Positions 36,398 through 46,417 are shown, counted from the stretch's first letter. The stretch: 64,000 nt of DNA from Linderina pennispora (GCF_002104995.1 NW_024468251.1:558001-622000); one strand, 5' to 3'. Notes: generated by a model not told the origin, from the sequence alone. Numbers and translations: made by a program.

Positions 36398-38254
36398 ATG
36401 TTTTCCCAACACAGCGGTACCTTGCGTTCCAGCAAGCGGCGTTGCGCGGTATGCGGGACCAAAAAGATGGCGGTGCGGGCGGACGGGCGTATGGCATGCA
36501 AGTACGGACACATGCAGGAGGGCGTGGTAGTTGAGGCAGCTGAGGATTTTGTTGCAGGGACGCGCAAGCGACAGACGAACGGGGTGCGATCTATAGGCAA
36601 GTGGAAGCTGCGGCAGCTAAATCGGCTGTACGGTGACGACACGCGGTTTCTGATTCTGCAGTCATACCAGCTGATCCTGAAGCGGCAGTTGCACGCTCTG
36701 GTACACGATCTGGGGGCGCCCGAAGCGCTAATCGGTGTGGTGCAGAATCTATGGCTCATGTACGTATCCAAGATCGAAAACATGCGGTTGCCGGTCTACC
36801 AGGTGGAGGACGAGGAGCTGGAGGATGCAATGGGCGAGGGTGGCCAGGCGGACAATGACGAGCGGGTAACGGCCGATTCGCTGTTCCGGCAATATACGCA
36901 GACGCAGGACGACTCGCTTGATACATTTCTGCGCAATGTCGATGAGGATATCGTGCGAGACGAGGAGGAGATGGCAGCGTGGGAGGAGCGGCACGGGTGG
37001 ACGGGGCATGAGGAAGGCACCCAGAAAGCGGGGCTAGAGAGTGGCTCTGAGAGGAAAGGGTCAGAGTGGCGCACGAAGCGGAGTCTGGGGAAGGGGTATG
37101 AGGGCGAGCTTGAGCATGGCATGCACCTGGCGTACCTGCCAGCGATAATCAGCCTGGGGTTCGCGTGGCTGCGGTACCCGTTCTCGGTGGGCGACATGAT
37201 CCGGCTGACAAGCGACGAGTCGATTCCATATGGGAACGTGCATGGGCTGCTTCCGGAGGCGTTCCGGGAGCGCATGGGAAAGTCTGTTTGCCTAACGTTC
37301 GTCTGTGGATCGGCGCTCGGGCACAAGCAGCTGCGGTCGCTGATGATGGCGTTTGAGAACTTCTACGGGCGGCATTACGGCATAGAGTTTTCGGCAGTGG
37401 AGCCGCCGATCCTGGTGCTGTCGTTGCTGAAGCGGCTGAACATCAGCCTGCAGTTCTACCCGGTCGTCATGCGGATCGTCGAGGCAGCAAACATCAATAT
37501 TGCGGCACCCAAGAGGGACCGCACGTTGGCGACTGAGAGGGTGCTGGCAGCGATTGTTCTTGCGCTGCAGCTGCACTACGGGTTGGACGAGGTGGAGCGT
37601 GTGGCGAGCCCAGACACGGCAGAGTTTGCATGCGGGCTCCCAGCGCTGCAGGAGTTCCTGGACCGGTGGTGTGGGGACTGGGAGCGCGAGGCGGCAGTTA
37701 GCGTGTATCCGGCGCTGGCCACGCTGGATGAGGAGCGGCTGGAGGCGTACATTGAGTATTCGCGGCGCATGTCGACTCGGGCGGCGGTATCGATAACGGA
37801 CGTAAAGTACCGCGAGCTGGGGCGCAAATACCAGCACTTGCTGGACACCTTGGGGGTTGGCAGTGCTGCCGGACGGGAGACGGCAGTAGCAGATGAGCAG
37901 ATGGCGGAGCTGGAGAAGCGGCTGACGCCGATCCGCATGCCTTGCACTGGCACGGGCCACAGCGGCACCCGCATGCGGCAGTTCGGCGGACTGGCGCAGC
38001 CGCTGGAGAGCCGGGCGGGGCTGGAGAGCGGGCAGCTGATTGCCTGGTACCCCTATCCGCTGCAGCCCGGGTACGCGGTAGCGGTGCTGGGGCTGGTAAT
38101 AGGGCGGTGCGCGATGCTGGCGGGGGTCAGCCAGAGCCGAATGCTGGCTCTGGTGAGCATGTGCAGCAGGGAGCTGTTTGACGACGAGCTCACAGAGGAC
38201 TTGGTGGGAGCAAGGAAAGCAAAGGGCTACATTAGGACTTTTCACCAAGAATAA
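36398..38254 (+). CDS. RRN7: RNA polymerase I initiation factor RRN7/TAF1B
   Basis: A TFIIB-like subunit of the core factor that recruits RNA polymerase I to rDNA promoters. The N-terminal zinc ribbon is visible: CAVCGTKK, then ACKYGHMQEGVV, giving the C-x2-C and C-x3-H spacing of Rrn7. A B-reader-like stretch (GTRKRQTNG) precedes the first cyclin fold (LYGDDTRFLILQSYQLILKR). An acidic insertion (about residues 150-250) is followed by AYLPAIISLGFAWLRYPFSV and the C-terminal cyclin-like region. Length 618 residues, intact single exon. MFSQHSG at 36398 is the first ATG in frame. The TAA stop (38252..38254) directly abuts the stop codon of the opposing SOSS-B gene. Confidence 0.93.
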   Translation: MFSQHSGTLRSSKRRCAVCGTKKMAVRADGRMACKYGHMQEGVVVEAAEDFVAGTRKRQTNGVRSIGKWKLRQLNRLYGDDTRFLILQSYQLILKRQLHALVHDLGAPEALIGVVQNLWLMYVSKIENMRLPVYQVEDEELEDAMGEGGQADNDERVTADSLFRQYTQTQDDSLDTFLRNVDEDIVRDEEEMAAWEERHGWTGHEEGTQKAGLESGSERKGSEWRTKRSLGKGYEGELEHGMHLAYLPAIISLGFAWLRYPFSVGDMIRLTSDESIPYGNVHGLLPEAFRERMGKSVCLTFVCGSALGHKQLRSLMMAFENFYGRHYGIEFSAVEPPILVLSLLKRLNISLQFYPVVMRIVEAANINIAAPKRDRTLATERVLAAIVLALQLHYGLDEVERVASPDTAEFACGLPALQEFLDRWCGDWEREAAVSVYPALATLDEERLEAYIEYSRRMSTRAAVSITDVKYRELGRKYQHLLDTLGVGSAAGRETAVADEQMAELEKRLTPIRMPCTGTGHSGTRMRQFGGLAQPLESRAGLESGQLIAWYPYPLQPGYAVAVLGLVIGRCAMLAGVSQSRMLALVSMCSRELFDDELTEDLVGARKAKGYIRTFHQE

Positions 38255-38743
38255 CTAGCACTGGCCTTCCTCCTTGGGCGCCATGGCGCGCGACTCCTCC
38301 TCGGTGACCCACAGCATCTTGCTGATATTGGGCGACTCCTGGAACACCATGGTGTCTTCGCCGACGCGGCGGATCTTGCCGTAGCGCGTGGTGGTGAGCT
38401 GCAGGAAGCCCTTGAAGAGCTTGGCCTCGGCGCCCTCCAGGCGCAGGATGTCGCCGTTGCGGATGTGCTTGCCGTCGTCGCCCCAGATGTTCATCATTAC
38501 GCTGGCGGTGCGGTCGGCCACGATGAAGGAGTGGATGGTCTGGCCGTCGCGTGTTGTTGTTGGCACGGCTACTGGTAGAATACGTTAGGCTGTGTGCAAA
38601 AAGGAGGCGAGAGAAGGTATGCGGTGGGTGGGGGTTTTTTTACCTGTCTCGAGGACGATCACCTCGCAGTCGAAGCCGCGCATGGACGGGCGGAATGCGT
38701 TGATGGGTGTGAGCTGCTGGCCGGGCTTGAGTGGGACGGCCAT
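38255..38743 (-). CDS. SOSS-B/NABP-type single-stranded DNA-binding protein (OB fold)
   Basis: Related to human hSSB1/NABP, which binds single-stranded DNA in repair and acts with INTS3; a fungal role is inferred. Exon 1 (38644..38743, MAVPLKPGQQLTPINAF to VIVLET) and exon 2 (38255..38571) are joined by a 72-nt GT-AG intron that keeps phase, giving 138 residues. OB-fold landmarks are FDCEVIVLET, GQTIHSFIVADRTASVMMNI, WGDD, IRNGDILRLEGAEAKLFKG and GKIRRVGEDTMVFQE. The last residues are non-conserved. A longer ORF upstream of MAVPLKPG reads into the divergent promoter and is not conserved. Its 5' end faces the membrane protein gene 228 bp away. Confidence 0.92.
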
Positions 38744-38971
38744 TTGAAGTACAAGAGATGTGCGAAACTGGTGGTAATAAATTACCCACTTTTCGGACCC
38801 TGTGTGCGCACTCGGTCTGCATTGTGAGCGAAAGGGCGGTCTGCAGGGCTTTGTGGGACAGTTAAGAGCAGTAATTGCCCAAGCCGGGAAAGTGGGCTTC
38901 AGTTTTTTTTCAGCTTGGATTTCTCTATTTAAAAAAATTGAATTTTCTTTCGCCTCGATTGACACGCAAAA
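38744..38971. promoter_or_regulatory. short divergent promoter between SOSS-B and membrane protein gene
   Basis: The 228 bp separate two divergent ATGs. A TATTTAAA sequence at 38926..38933 lies about 40 bp before the membrane protein ATG and is a candidate TATA element. Confidence 0.4.
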
Positions 38972-40126
38972 ATGCTGACATGGAACATGTTAGAGTATCT
39001 GCTGTACCTGCTAGTGCCGGTGTTGCTCCTGCGATACTTTGGCGGCCGGGGCAGCCGGGGTGGCGGGCTGGTGCGGGACCGCAGGCGGACGCTCACTGAC
39101 TACGTTGTTTACAGCAGCCTGCTATTAACAGGAGCACTCTACCTGTACACGGCAGTGTATATGCGGCCTCCAAACATCTTCAAGGAGCTCGGGGTGACAT
39201 CACGGACGCCGTGCTATGTTCTGCGGAAGCGGCTAGGCCACCTGGCGCAGCAGCGCCCTTGGACAGTGCCAGACACGGGCATACCGACGCAGCAGCAGAA
39301 AGCACGCAGCGACTTTGCGCGGCTCCCGTACTACCAGAGCAGCCAGTACGGGCAGTGGGACTTTCTGGTGGACCGGTTCTGCCGCTTCGACAGTGACCGG
39401 ATATTGTATGCACGGATGGGCCAGTCTGTGTATCTGGAGGCCGGGGCGTTTGGCGAGCGCGGCATGGACGTATTAGAGACGGCCGGGCATGGCGTGCTGG
39501 CCGGTGTTCCGGATGCCATGCATGTGGTAAGGGCGGTGGCACTGCAGCTGGCGGCGTATCTGCCGGTGCTGGCGGTGGCAGGGGCTGCGACCCTACCGGT
39601 GATGGCCACCAGGCGGGCGCCGTCGCGACCGGCATGGCGTGTGTGGGCGGTGACGCTCGCCGGCGTTCTGTGGGCTGCCGATCTATATGCATTGCTGTCG
39701 GGGGCAGACGGCGCGCTGCTGCTGAGCCCAGACGGCTACGCGGCGTCGGAGTTCTACCATGACGCGGCTACGTATACGCGGCTTCTGCTGCTGGGTCTCT
39801 GCTGTCTGGTATTCCTGGCCATGGATCTGGTGATGGCGGGCCGTGAGACCGACGTGCAGCTGCTGCGCGAGTGCAATAAGGAACTGGCAGGCGTCCTGGC
39901 GCTGACCAAGAACCACACGATGCTGGAGACCGCAGTGATGCTGGACACGCCATTGCGCGATCGGCTGGCGGCGCTGTGGCGGCGGGAGGAGAAGGCGCGC
40001 CAGAGTGTGTTTGCTGACAAGGAGTTTGGCGAAAAGTATCGGCTGGAGGTCGAGCGCACGCGCAGCCAGCGGTGGGTGGATCAGGCCCGCGGAGCGGCAG
40101 GGCGCAGTCTCGGGCTGGAGGAATAG
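38972..40126 (+). CDS. multi-pass membrane protein of unknown function
   Basis: I do not recognise this 384-residue protein by name. The N-terminus (LEYLLYLLVPVLLL) looks like a signal anchor, followed by an Arg/Gly-rich loop and a second hydrophobic helix (VVYSSLLLTGALYLYTAVY). A soluble loop of about 120 residues contains WDFLVDRFCRFDSDRI and ARMGQSVYLEAGAF. Three more hydrophobic helices follow (AYLPVLAVAGAATLPV; AVTLAGVLWAADLYALL; LLLLGLCCLVFLAMDLV). The charged C-terminal tail is predicted helical (LAALWRREEKARQSV). Positive charge after helix 1 suggests a short lumenal N-terminus. The frame is intact and ends 56 bp from the stop of the converging AP-3 beta gene. ER or secretory membrane location is an inference. 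Confidence 0.8.
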   Translation: MLTWNMLEYLLYLLVPVLLLRYFGGRGSRGGGLVRDRRRTLTDYVVYSSLLLTGALYLYTAVYMRPPNIFKELGVTSRTPCYVLRKRLGHLAQQRPWTVPDTGIPTQQQKARSDFARLPYYQSSQYGQWDFLVDRFCRFDSDRILYARMGQSVYLEAGAFGERGMDVLETAGHGVLAGVPDAMHVVRAVALQLAAYLPVLAVAGAATLPVMATRRAPSRPAWRVWAVTLAGVLWAADLYALLSGADGALLLSPDGYAASEFYHDAATYTRLLLLGLCCLVFLAMDLVMAGRETDVQLLRECNKELAGVLALTKNHTMLETAVMLDTPLRDRLAALWRREEKARQSVFADKEFGEKYRLEVERTRSQRWVDQARGAAGRSLGLEE

Positions 40127-40182
40127 AATAGAGTTTATGTCAGGGAAATTTCTTTGTAATTGAAGAGTCTTTGTTTCGTTTT

Positions 40183-42696
40183 CTACTGCCAGTGCTTTGT
40201 TGTGTCCTCGAACAGCGGGTTCGTCTGCGAACCGCTGCGTGGCCGGGCGTCGAATGCAGATGGGTCGTCTGGTGGGCGATCGGGCATGCCTGTGCTGGCA
40301 AACGGGTTGTCGGATGGCAGGAACGGGACCCGCTCGTCGTCCGTTGGCTCCTCCTCTGACTCCTCATTTGTATTGTCCTCTGCTCCGTCCTCTGTTCCGC
40401 CCTCGGACCCAGACTCGGACTCGGATTCAGACTCTTCAGAGGACTCCATCCCAGGCTCATCGTCTTCATCCGATGACTCATCCGATGACGACTCCTCTGA
40501 CGAATCATCATCCGAGTGAATCTCCGCCTGTCGCAACACAACCGCCGTCCGCTGTAGACTGCGCGTGGAATGCACAAAGCCCACGCGCGCCCCGCCCACA
40601 GAGTCCGAGTCGGAGTTCAGGAACGCATCCAGGTCATCGTCGGCCACACTCCGCGGCGTCGCATACTCGCTGCCCTGCTGCGCCGGCCGCGCACGCCCAC
40701 TCAGCCCCGCAATGGCAATAGCCGCTGGCGCCCGGCTACTCACTACATCGCCCGGCGGGCCGCGATCGGCCTTTGCCGGCTTCTCCAACGGCCACTCGGG
40801 CAAAGCTGCGTAGCCAGCCAGCGGCCGGTCCAGCGCCAGCGCCAGCGACGCTACCGTGTACTGCGGCTGGCGGTACTTCTCCAGCCTGCCTGAGCCGCGC
40901 GCCTGCAGCGCCTGCAGACCCAGCAGCTCATGGGAGAGCTCAGCCACGTGTGGCATCTCCGCCGTATGCGCCTCGTCGCCGCCCAGCGGACACAGTGCAC
41001 GCAGAAGCCGCGCCCGGTCGCGCACACGGAAGCTCACGTCATAGCGCGCCAATGTGAATACATACGCGCGCAGCTCTGCCGCCTTGTCGTTCGCTGCGAG
41101 CCGCACTGCCAGCTGCAGCACCTGCTCCTTCGCCAGCTCGCCCTCGCCGGCAAACCCGCGCGCGCCCACACGCAGCACATCCATCGCGTGGAGCATGCCA
41201 AACCGCGATTCCAGGAACCGGCTCACCAGCGCAAACACCGTGGCACGGGCTACCTCCCCGGTGAGCCGCTCGAGCTTGCGCGCCAGGAAGCACAGGATGT
41301 CGTATAGCGTCGCAGAGCCCTGCCGCGCAGGCGCATCACGTACCGTTCCGTCGCACAGCAGCACGCCCACCGCCTGCATTGCCGCGTCGGCGACCGCCGG
41401 TCGCGCATCGTCCAGCATCAGCAGAAGGCTGCGGAAGCAGTCCAGCGACGTCTCGCGAACTGCACGCGCACAGGCGACGATCACGCCCACGGCGCCGATG
41501 CTGATGTCGGCGCGCGGCGACTTGGCGTAGCTGGCCAGCTCTGGCACCAGCGTGTTGACGGTGTCGCGCGACACTAGCGCCTCGAGAACCTGCAGCTTGA
41601 GCCGCCGTGCAAACCGCGCGTCGCCAGCTGCAATGAAGAAGCTCCGCACATGCTCCTTGAACGCCTGCGGCCGCCGCCTCGCCACCAGCAGAATATTGCT
41701 GAGAGCCACATACCCGGCCTCGCGGCTGCTGCGCAAAAGCCGCACCAGCGGCTTGCCCAGCGCATCCAGCATCCCGGTTGGCGCCAGATGGTAATGCGCC
41801 GACACTGCCGCCAGCACCACTGCGCTGTTGCGGCTCTGCTGCAGCGGCTGCAGCGACCGCAGAAGCAGCATGTGGTCCGGATCCAGCTGCTGGTTGCCGT
41901 CCTGCGGCTGCTCGAACTGCGTGCGCGCATACCGCGTCAGCAGCTTGATCAGCTCCACCTGCCCCCACTCGTCCAGATCCACCACCATCCCGCACCACCG
42001 CCGGAAATGCCCATGCACCAGCTCTGTCTTCTCCGGACACACTGCCTGGAACGCCTGGATCACCGCTCCTACCGCCAGCGGCGACGACTCGCCAAGCATC
42101 CCCGACACCACCCCAGTCAGTTCCTCCCGCAGCCCCGGGTCCAGCCGCACCAGCTTGCGCGCCGCAAACGCCGCCGTCTTGCGCACGTGCGGCGATCCGT
42201 CTGCGGCGCTCTTGCGCACCGCCACCATCACAATCGAGCTGATCACCGGCACCCGGGTGCTTGACATCACACGCAATGCCATTGCCCGGATCACCTGGTT
42301 CTGGTCCGTCAGGTCCCGCTGGAACGTGTTAATTGACAGCAGCGCCAGGTCCTGCTCCTGCTCTGCATACCGCAGCAGGTAAATGTACACCAGCCGCCGC
42401 AATTCGAGATTCCCCGACGCCACATTCTTCACCACATCTGCGAAATACTCTGACACGTCGTGGCCCTTCGCTATCGCCGCCAGGAGCCGCTTCAGCGCTG
42501 TCACCTTGTCCTTGTCTGACGCTGAGCTCAGCTCCTGCCGCACCAGCGACAGCTTGAATTCCGCATTGTCGTAGAAGCTGCCTGGAGTGTCTAGCCCGAA
42601 CTCAAGTGCGTTCTCGACCAGTCCTTCAGATAGCCGCAGCGACAGCTTGGCCGCATCCTGCGCAAAGGCCATTGCCCGGCTCAGGTATTCCGCCAT
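40183..42696 (-). CDS. APL6: AP-3 adaptor complex beta subunit
   Basis: The large beta subunit of the AP-3 adaptor, which sorts cargo from Golgi/endosome to vacuole. The 837-residue product is intact. It starts MAEYLSRAMAFAQDAAKLSL and has the adaptin N-terminal solenoid (residues about 40-560) with GHDVSEYFADVVKNVAS, LELRRLVYIYLLRYAE, LSINTFQRDLTDQNQVIRA and KTAAFAARKLVRLDP. An acidic serine-rich hinge follows (SDDDSSEESSSDESSDEDDE), typical of AP-3 beta and a likely casein kinase target. Only a short tail remains after it, so a full ear domain is absent. The ORF extends 28 codons upstream, but that stretch is Phe/Leu-rich leader sequence, so MAEYLSR at 42696 is chosen. Allantoicase lies 269 bp upstream on the same strand. 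Confidence 0.93.
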   Translation of the reverse strand: MAEYLSRAMAFAQDAAKLSLRLSEGLVENALEFGLDTPGSFYDNAEFKLSLVRQELSSASDKDKVTALKRLLAAIAKGHDVSEYFADVVKNVASGNLELRRLVYIYLLRYAEQEQDLALLSINTFQRDLTDQNQVIRAMALRVMSSTRVPVISSIVMVAVRKSAADGSPHVRKTAAFAARKLVRLDPGLREELTGVVSGMLGESSPLAVGAVIQAFQAVCPEKTELVHGHFRRWCGMVVDLDEWGQVELIKLLTRYARTQFEQPQDGNQQLDPDHMLLLRSLQPLQQSRNSAVVLAAVSAHYHLAPTGMLDALGKPLVRLLRSSREAGYVALSNILLVARRRPQAFKEHVRSFFIAAGDARFARRLKLQVLEALVSRDTVNTLVPELASYAKSPRADISIGAVGVIVACARAVRETSLDCFRSLLLMLDDARPAVADAAMQAVGVLLCDGTVRDAPARQGSATLYDILCFLARKLERLTGEVARATVFALVSRFLESRFGMLHAMDVLRVGARGFAGEGELAKEQVLQLAVRLAANDKAAELRAYVFTLARYDVSFRVRDRARLLRALCPLGGDEAHTAEMPHVAELSHELLGLQALQARGSGRLEKYRQPQYTVASLALALDRPLAGYAALPEWPLEKPAKADRGPPGDVVSSRAPAAIAIAGLSGRARPAQQGSEYATPRSVADDDLDAFLNSDSDSVGGARVGFVHSTRSLQRTAVVLRQAEIHSDDDSSEESSSDESSDEDDEPGMESSEESESESESGSEGGTEDGAEDNTNEESEEEPTDDERVPFLPSDNPFASTGMPDRPPDDPSAFDARPRSGSQTNPLFEDTTKHWQ

Positions 42697-42965
42697 TATA
42701 AAAATATAAAATAGTGTATGCGAAAAAAGAAGAAAAAAACTAGAGAAAAAGAGGCGCGCTACGCTATCTTCCACAAGCACCTGGAGCTAGTGTGATATTG
42801 GCTCTCCGCCCCGCCTACTGACTTTAAAGCTGGTATCTGGAGCAGCTCGAGCTAGCTGTTGGAATCGATGACATTTAGAAAAAACACAAAAGGAGAAAGT
42901 TACAGGTATTCTAAAGGAAAATTGGCTTACAGGAACAAAGAACCACCCTTCTTCACACCCCCGCT

Positions 42966-44524
42966 TTAGTTGGCAGCGCGGCCGTTGACGCGGATGCGCT
43001 TGATGCCGCCGTCGGGGTACATGGTGAACTTGACGTGCGAGAACGCAGTGTCCTTGCCGCCAGTGGCCTCAATGAAGTGCTGGGCGCTGGCAGTCAGGGG
43101 CACGCCCGAGATGATCTCGGTCCACTGGGCATCGTCGGCAGGGATGTCCTCCGACGACACGGTGCCGTGGAGGGTGACCAGAGGCGGGAAGTTGCCGCAG
43201 AACTGGTAGGTGTCGAACTCGACCTTGTCGACGTAGCCCGAGACACCAAGCTTGATGATCACCCAGTCGTTGTGGTTAGGGGTGCGCGAGCGGCGGGTCT
43301 CCCAGCCATCGCCCATGGTCTTACCGCGGCCCGGCAGCAGCAGGTTCGACGGCGAGCAGAAGTGCTGGTTCGAGCACGCGACCGCACGGCCACCGTTGCC
43401 GACAAAGGCAAGGTCAACCAGACCAGCCTCGGTGGTCGAGGCCACCAGGGTCTGCGGGACAACCTGGCCGTACACGCGCAGACGCGCAATGCCGCCATCG
43501 GGGTAGTTGTTCAGGCGCAGGTGGGTGTACACCTTGGTCGGCGCCTCAAACACAAAGTAGTGGTGCGAGCCCGGGTTCATGTTGACCTTGGGCAGGATCT
43601 CCTCGAACTGCGCCTTGCCCGCGCGCACCTCCTCCTCAGTGGCGTTGGCCGCCTCCAGGCTCACCACCGGCGCGTGGTTGCCGGTGAAGTGCGACGTGTC
43701 GACGTCCAGCCCGTAGATGGTGCCGGCGTAGCCAAGCTGCAGGATCGCCCAGTCATAGCTCTTGTTGTGGCGCTTGGTCTCCCAGCCGTCCATCCACTTA
43801 CCGCGGTCAGTGAAGGCCTCGGGCAGGAACACGGCCTCCTCGTCCTTGAACAGGTTGGTGACCTCGGCAAAGAACTCGTCGGTGAACGAGATCACCTTGG
43901 GGCTCAGCGACTGGCTGAGGAGGTCTACAGTTGTGTGGAAGAAAATTAGCTGTTTGTAGCAACAAATCGATATTGCGCAGTTTTACAAGGTTCTCCGCGT
44001 GCTCCGAGCCATTTCCTAAACCAGCAATCCTTCCCCTGGTGGCTTGCATTATCGCGCTTCGATCTGTGCACATCGCTTGGACGCTGGAGCTCAGGCATCC
44101 TGGGCACAACCATCCCACCTCCTGGAACGCCTCATCAGTCCGGATCAGCCATTGTTCGCACTTGCTCACATGGGACAAGGAGATGGACAGCCCGCCCGAG
44201 CAAGACAAAAAGAGACGCCCTTTCCGGAAAATGACGACCAGCAGCAGATATTTTCATATAGATGATACACAGATAAGAGCTTGCAGGACAACACTGACTG
44301 AACAGAGGCAGGGGAAAAGGACAGGCAGATGTGACGGGAGATGTACAGAGAGACAGCAGACAGTATCCCCAGTGCGAGTGCTAGGGGCAGCCTGGTTCGC
44401 TTCCATCGATCCAGGCTCGCAACGAGTGTGAGAGTCTGAAGAAGCAATACATACTGGTCTTAACCTTGAGAGCAGCGACCTCGGCGGAATCGGCAGCGAC
44501 CTGGCGGAAAGCGGGAGCAGACAT
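42966..44524 (-). CDS. DAL2: allantoicase
   Basis: Hydrolyses allantoate to ureidoglycolate and urea (EC 3.5.3.4). Exon 1 (44455..44524) encodes MSAPAFRQVAADSAEVAALK and exon 2 (42966..43924) the rest. The 530-nt intron (43925..44454) has GT-AG ends, keeps phase and rebuilds NLLSQSLSPKVISFTDEFF. The result is 342 residues, essentially the yeast Dal2 length. Two tandem allantoicase repeats are seen: DRGKWMDGWETKRHN with DWAILQLGYAGTIYGLDVDT, and GDGWETRRSRTPNHNDWVII with VDKVEFDTYQFCGN. Each ends in a YPDGG motif (NNYPDGGIARLRVYG; MYPDGGIKRIRVNG). A TATA box lies about 110 bp upstream and an AGATAG GATA-type site at 44732..44737, which would fit nitrogen control. Confidence 0.96.
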
Positions 44525-44631
44525 GGTTTAGCAGTACAAAAAAGCTCAAGAAGTGGGAGAGGAAAAAACTTTGGGTTTTTGTTTGATGTAGAACTAGAAA
44601 ATAGCAGGCTGAACGGCCGCAAACCCACTGG

Positions 44632-44641
44632 CCTTTATATA
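44632..44641 (-). promoter_or_regulatory. TATA box of allantoicase gene
   Basis: On the minus strand the sequence reads TATATAAAGG, 108 bp before the ATG at 44524, a normal fungal TATA spacing. Confidence 0.6.
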
Positions 44642-46151
44642 GCCTGGCTCCCAGAGACGAAAGGTTGCAAGGTGCTCGGCCCATCTCCGAAAAAGCGCGC
44701 GTTTTTTTGCTTCGTGCAGCGAAGCGTTTGAAGATAGTCCTTGTGTTCCACCAATCACCAGCACCACTGCGATGTGACCGCTTTTAATTGCGAGCAAGAC
44801 CTTTGCCCCTCTGCCAGAGGGCTCGGGCAGCCCACCCCCTGCTGTCTACTAGAAGCTTCCTGCCTCCATGCGCTAGAGCAGCCTGTCAGGCAATTGCCGA
44901 CAATTTGCTTCGAGACCCGAAGATATACCGCCATTTCGATTGCAGAGTATCCCAAAGCACCTACGCAGCAAATCCACATCCTTGGTTTCATGGTACCAGT
45001 GAAAATGCCGCCTTCTCTGACATCTCTGACGACCTGGGATTCAGGCTCGCTCACTCGCTGTTTTTTCTTGTTCCACTAGCATCGCCTACCTAGGCTTGCG
45101 CTTCATGGCACTCCTGGCGCAGCCAATTCCATTATCCTAGCCATCTGCGCGTTCAGCAGCCGCTCCCCCTCAGCACGGTGACCAACAGGTTTCTGCGAAA
45201 AAAAAAAAAAAGGACCAACAACCGCGGAGAATTTTTTATTTCTCGCCTGCATGCCATGGCCAGGCTACAGCATCTGCACAAAAGGGAAACTGTCGTGCTT
45301 TTTGTCGCTTGGGACGGAGCGCAAGGCGGCCCTCCGCTCACCATAGCACCAATGGTACACCAAGGGATTTGCTCAAATAGAATGCAAAATGGATGGGTGG
45401 CAATCAGCCCGAAAGGAACACTGCTTTGGCAAGCCTGCATCATCGCGGAGCGGGGAATTTTTCCAAGCTCACTGAGAGACATAGAAGGTGGTGTAATACC
45501 ATGAGGATGACGAGGAGTTGTGAAAAAAGGCTCAGCAGAAGGACAAGAAAACTTGTCTCTGACCGGAGAGGACGATCTCCCATCGACTAGTCGGCTACTC
45601 TGCGCAGCCTCACGCAAGCATTTGTTTCATTAGTGGAAGGGGTGGTCAGTGCGCAACCGGCCATCAAAAAACAGCATTTATTGCTCTTTCCCCCCGCCAG
45701 ACCACCGGGTATTACTCGTGCTATTTTCCTGTGCCCGCCCGCAACAATATCGCTCCCCAGATGACAGCCGATCATGCTAGGCCCCGAGTCCGTTCAGCAC
45801 GCCGCCTCGCGCCAGCAAATCTCAACTCCCTCCAAAACAGGAAAGCACATTCACCGCTTGCGTATTTCGCGCACCTCCAATGCTGTCATGGCCAGCCCAT
45901 CACCTTCACCTCCCCTCCAAATGCGGCAACTCATCGTTCTTGCGACGACAGTTGTCACTACTTCTCCATACTGAATCCCAAAAGAGGAACAGCCGCTGCG
46001 GTAGCTGGATTCCACGTTTGGAATGCACAGGCTTTTTGTTGGCGAAGAACCCTCGTGTAGAAGAGAACTGGGTGGAGTCTACAATGGGCTAAACCATTTT
46101 GCCGCAGCAAGCGACACTAAGTCTAGCCAAGGTCAGTGAGGCAGGAGGCTA

Positions 46152-46205
46152 CGTGAACCATGTACAGGTCAGCTTTTATTGCGCGCAATACAGCTGCGCA
46201 GAAAT
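46152..46205. repeat. copy 1 of a diverged ~55-bp duplication
   Basis: Begins GTGAACCATGTACAGG and shares GTGAACCAT-TA-AGG, a TTTTA tract, AATA-AG and GC-GA-AAA spacing with 46681..46737. Similarity was judged by eye, so it is tentative. Confidence 0.35.
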
Positions 46206-46389
46206 TGCCTGAGCAGCACATGCACCTGACTGGCTCTTGGACCCGTGTAAACAATGTTTCATTTCACACATACCTAAATTGGAAAAATTGGCCAAAGACA
46301 GGGGGAAACATAAAATTCTCCGCTAAAACCGACAGGGTGCATCCCATGATGCAACATGCATGCAATGTAGAAAATTCCAGCCTCGAGTA

Positions 46390-46417
46390 CATCTGGGGAA
46401 TCAACAATCCCCAGATG
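46390..46417. repeat. perfect 10-bp inverted repeat with 8-nt loop
   Basis: CATCTGGGGA is followed after ATCAACAA by its exact reverse complement TCCCCAGATG. It could form a stable hairpin; no flanking gene explains it. Confidence 0.7.

Noticed and set aside
43931-44431. Open frame of 166 codons on the plus strand
   Set aside because: It lies wholly inside the allantoicase intron and has no motif.
45178-45504. Open frame of 108 codons in the gene-free island
   Set aside because: Starts in an A-rich run, no motif, no splice partner.
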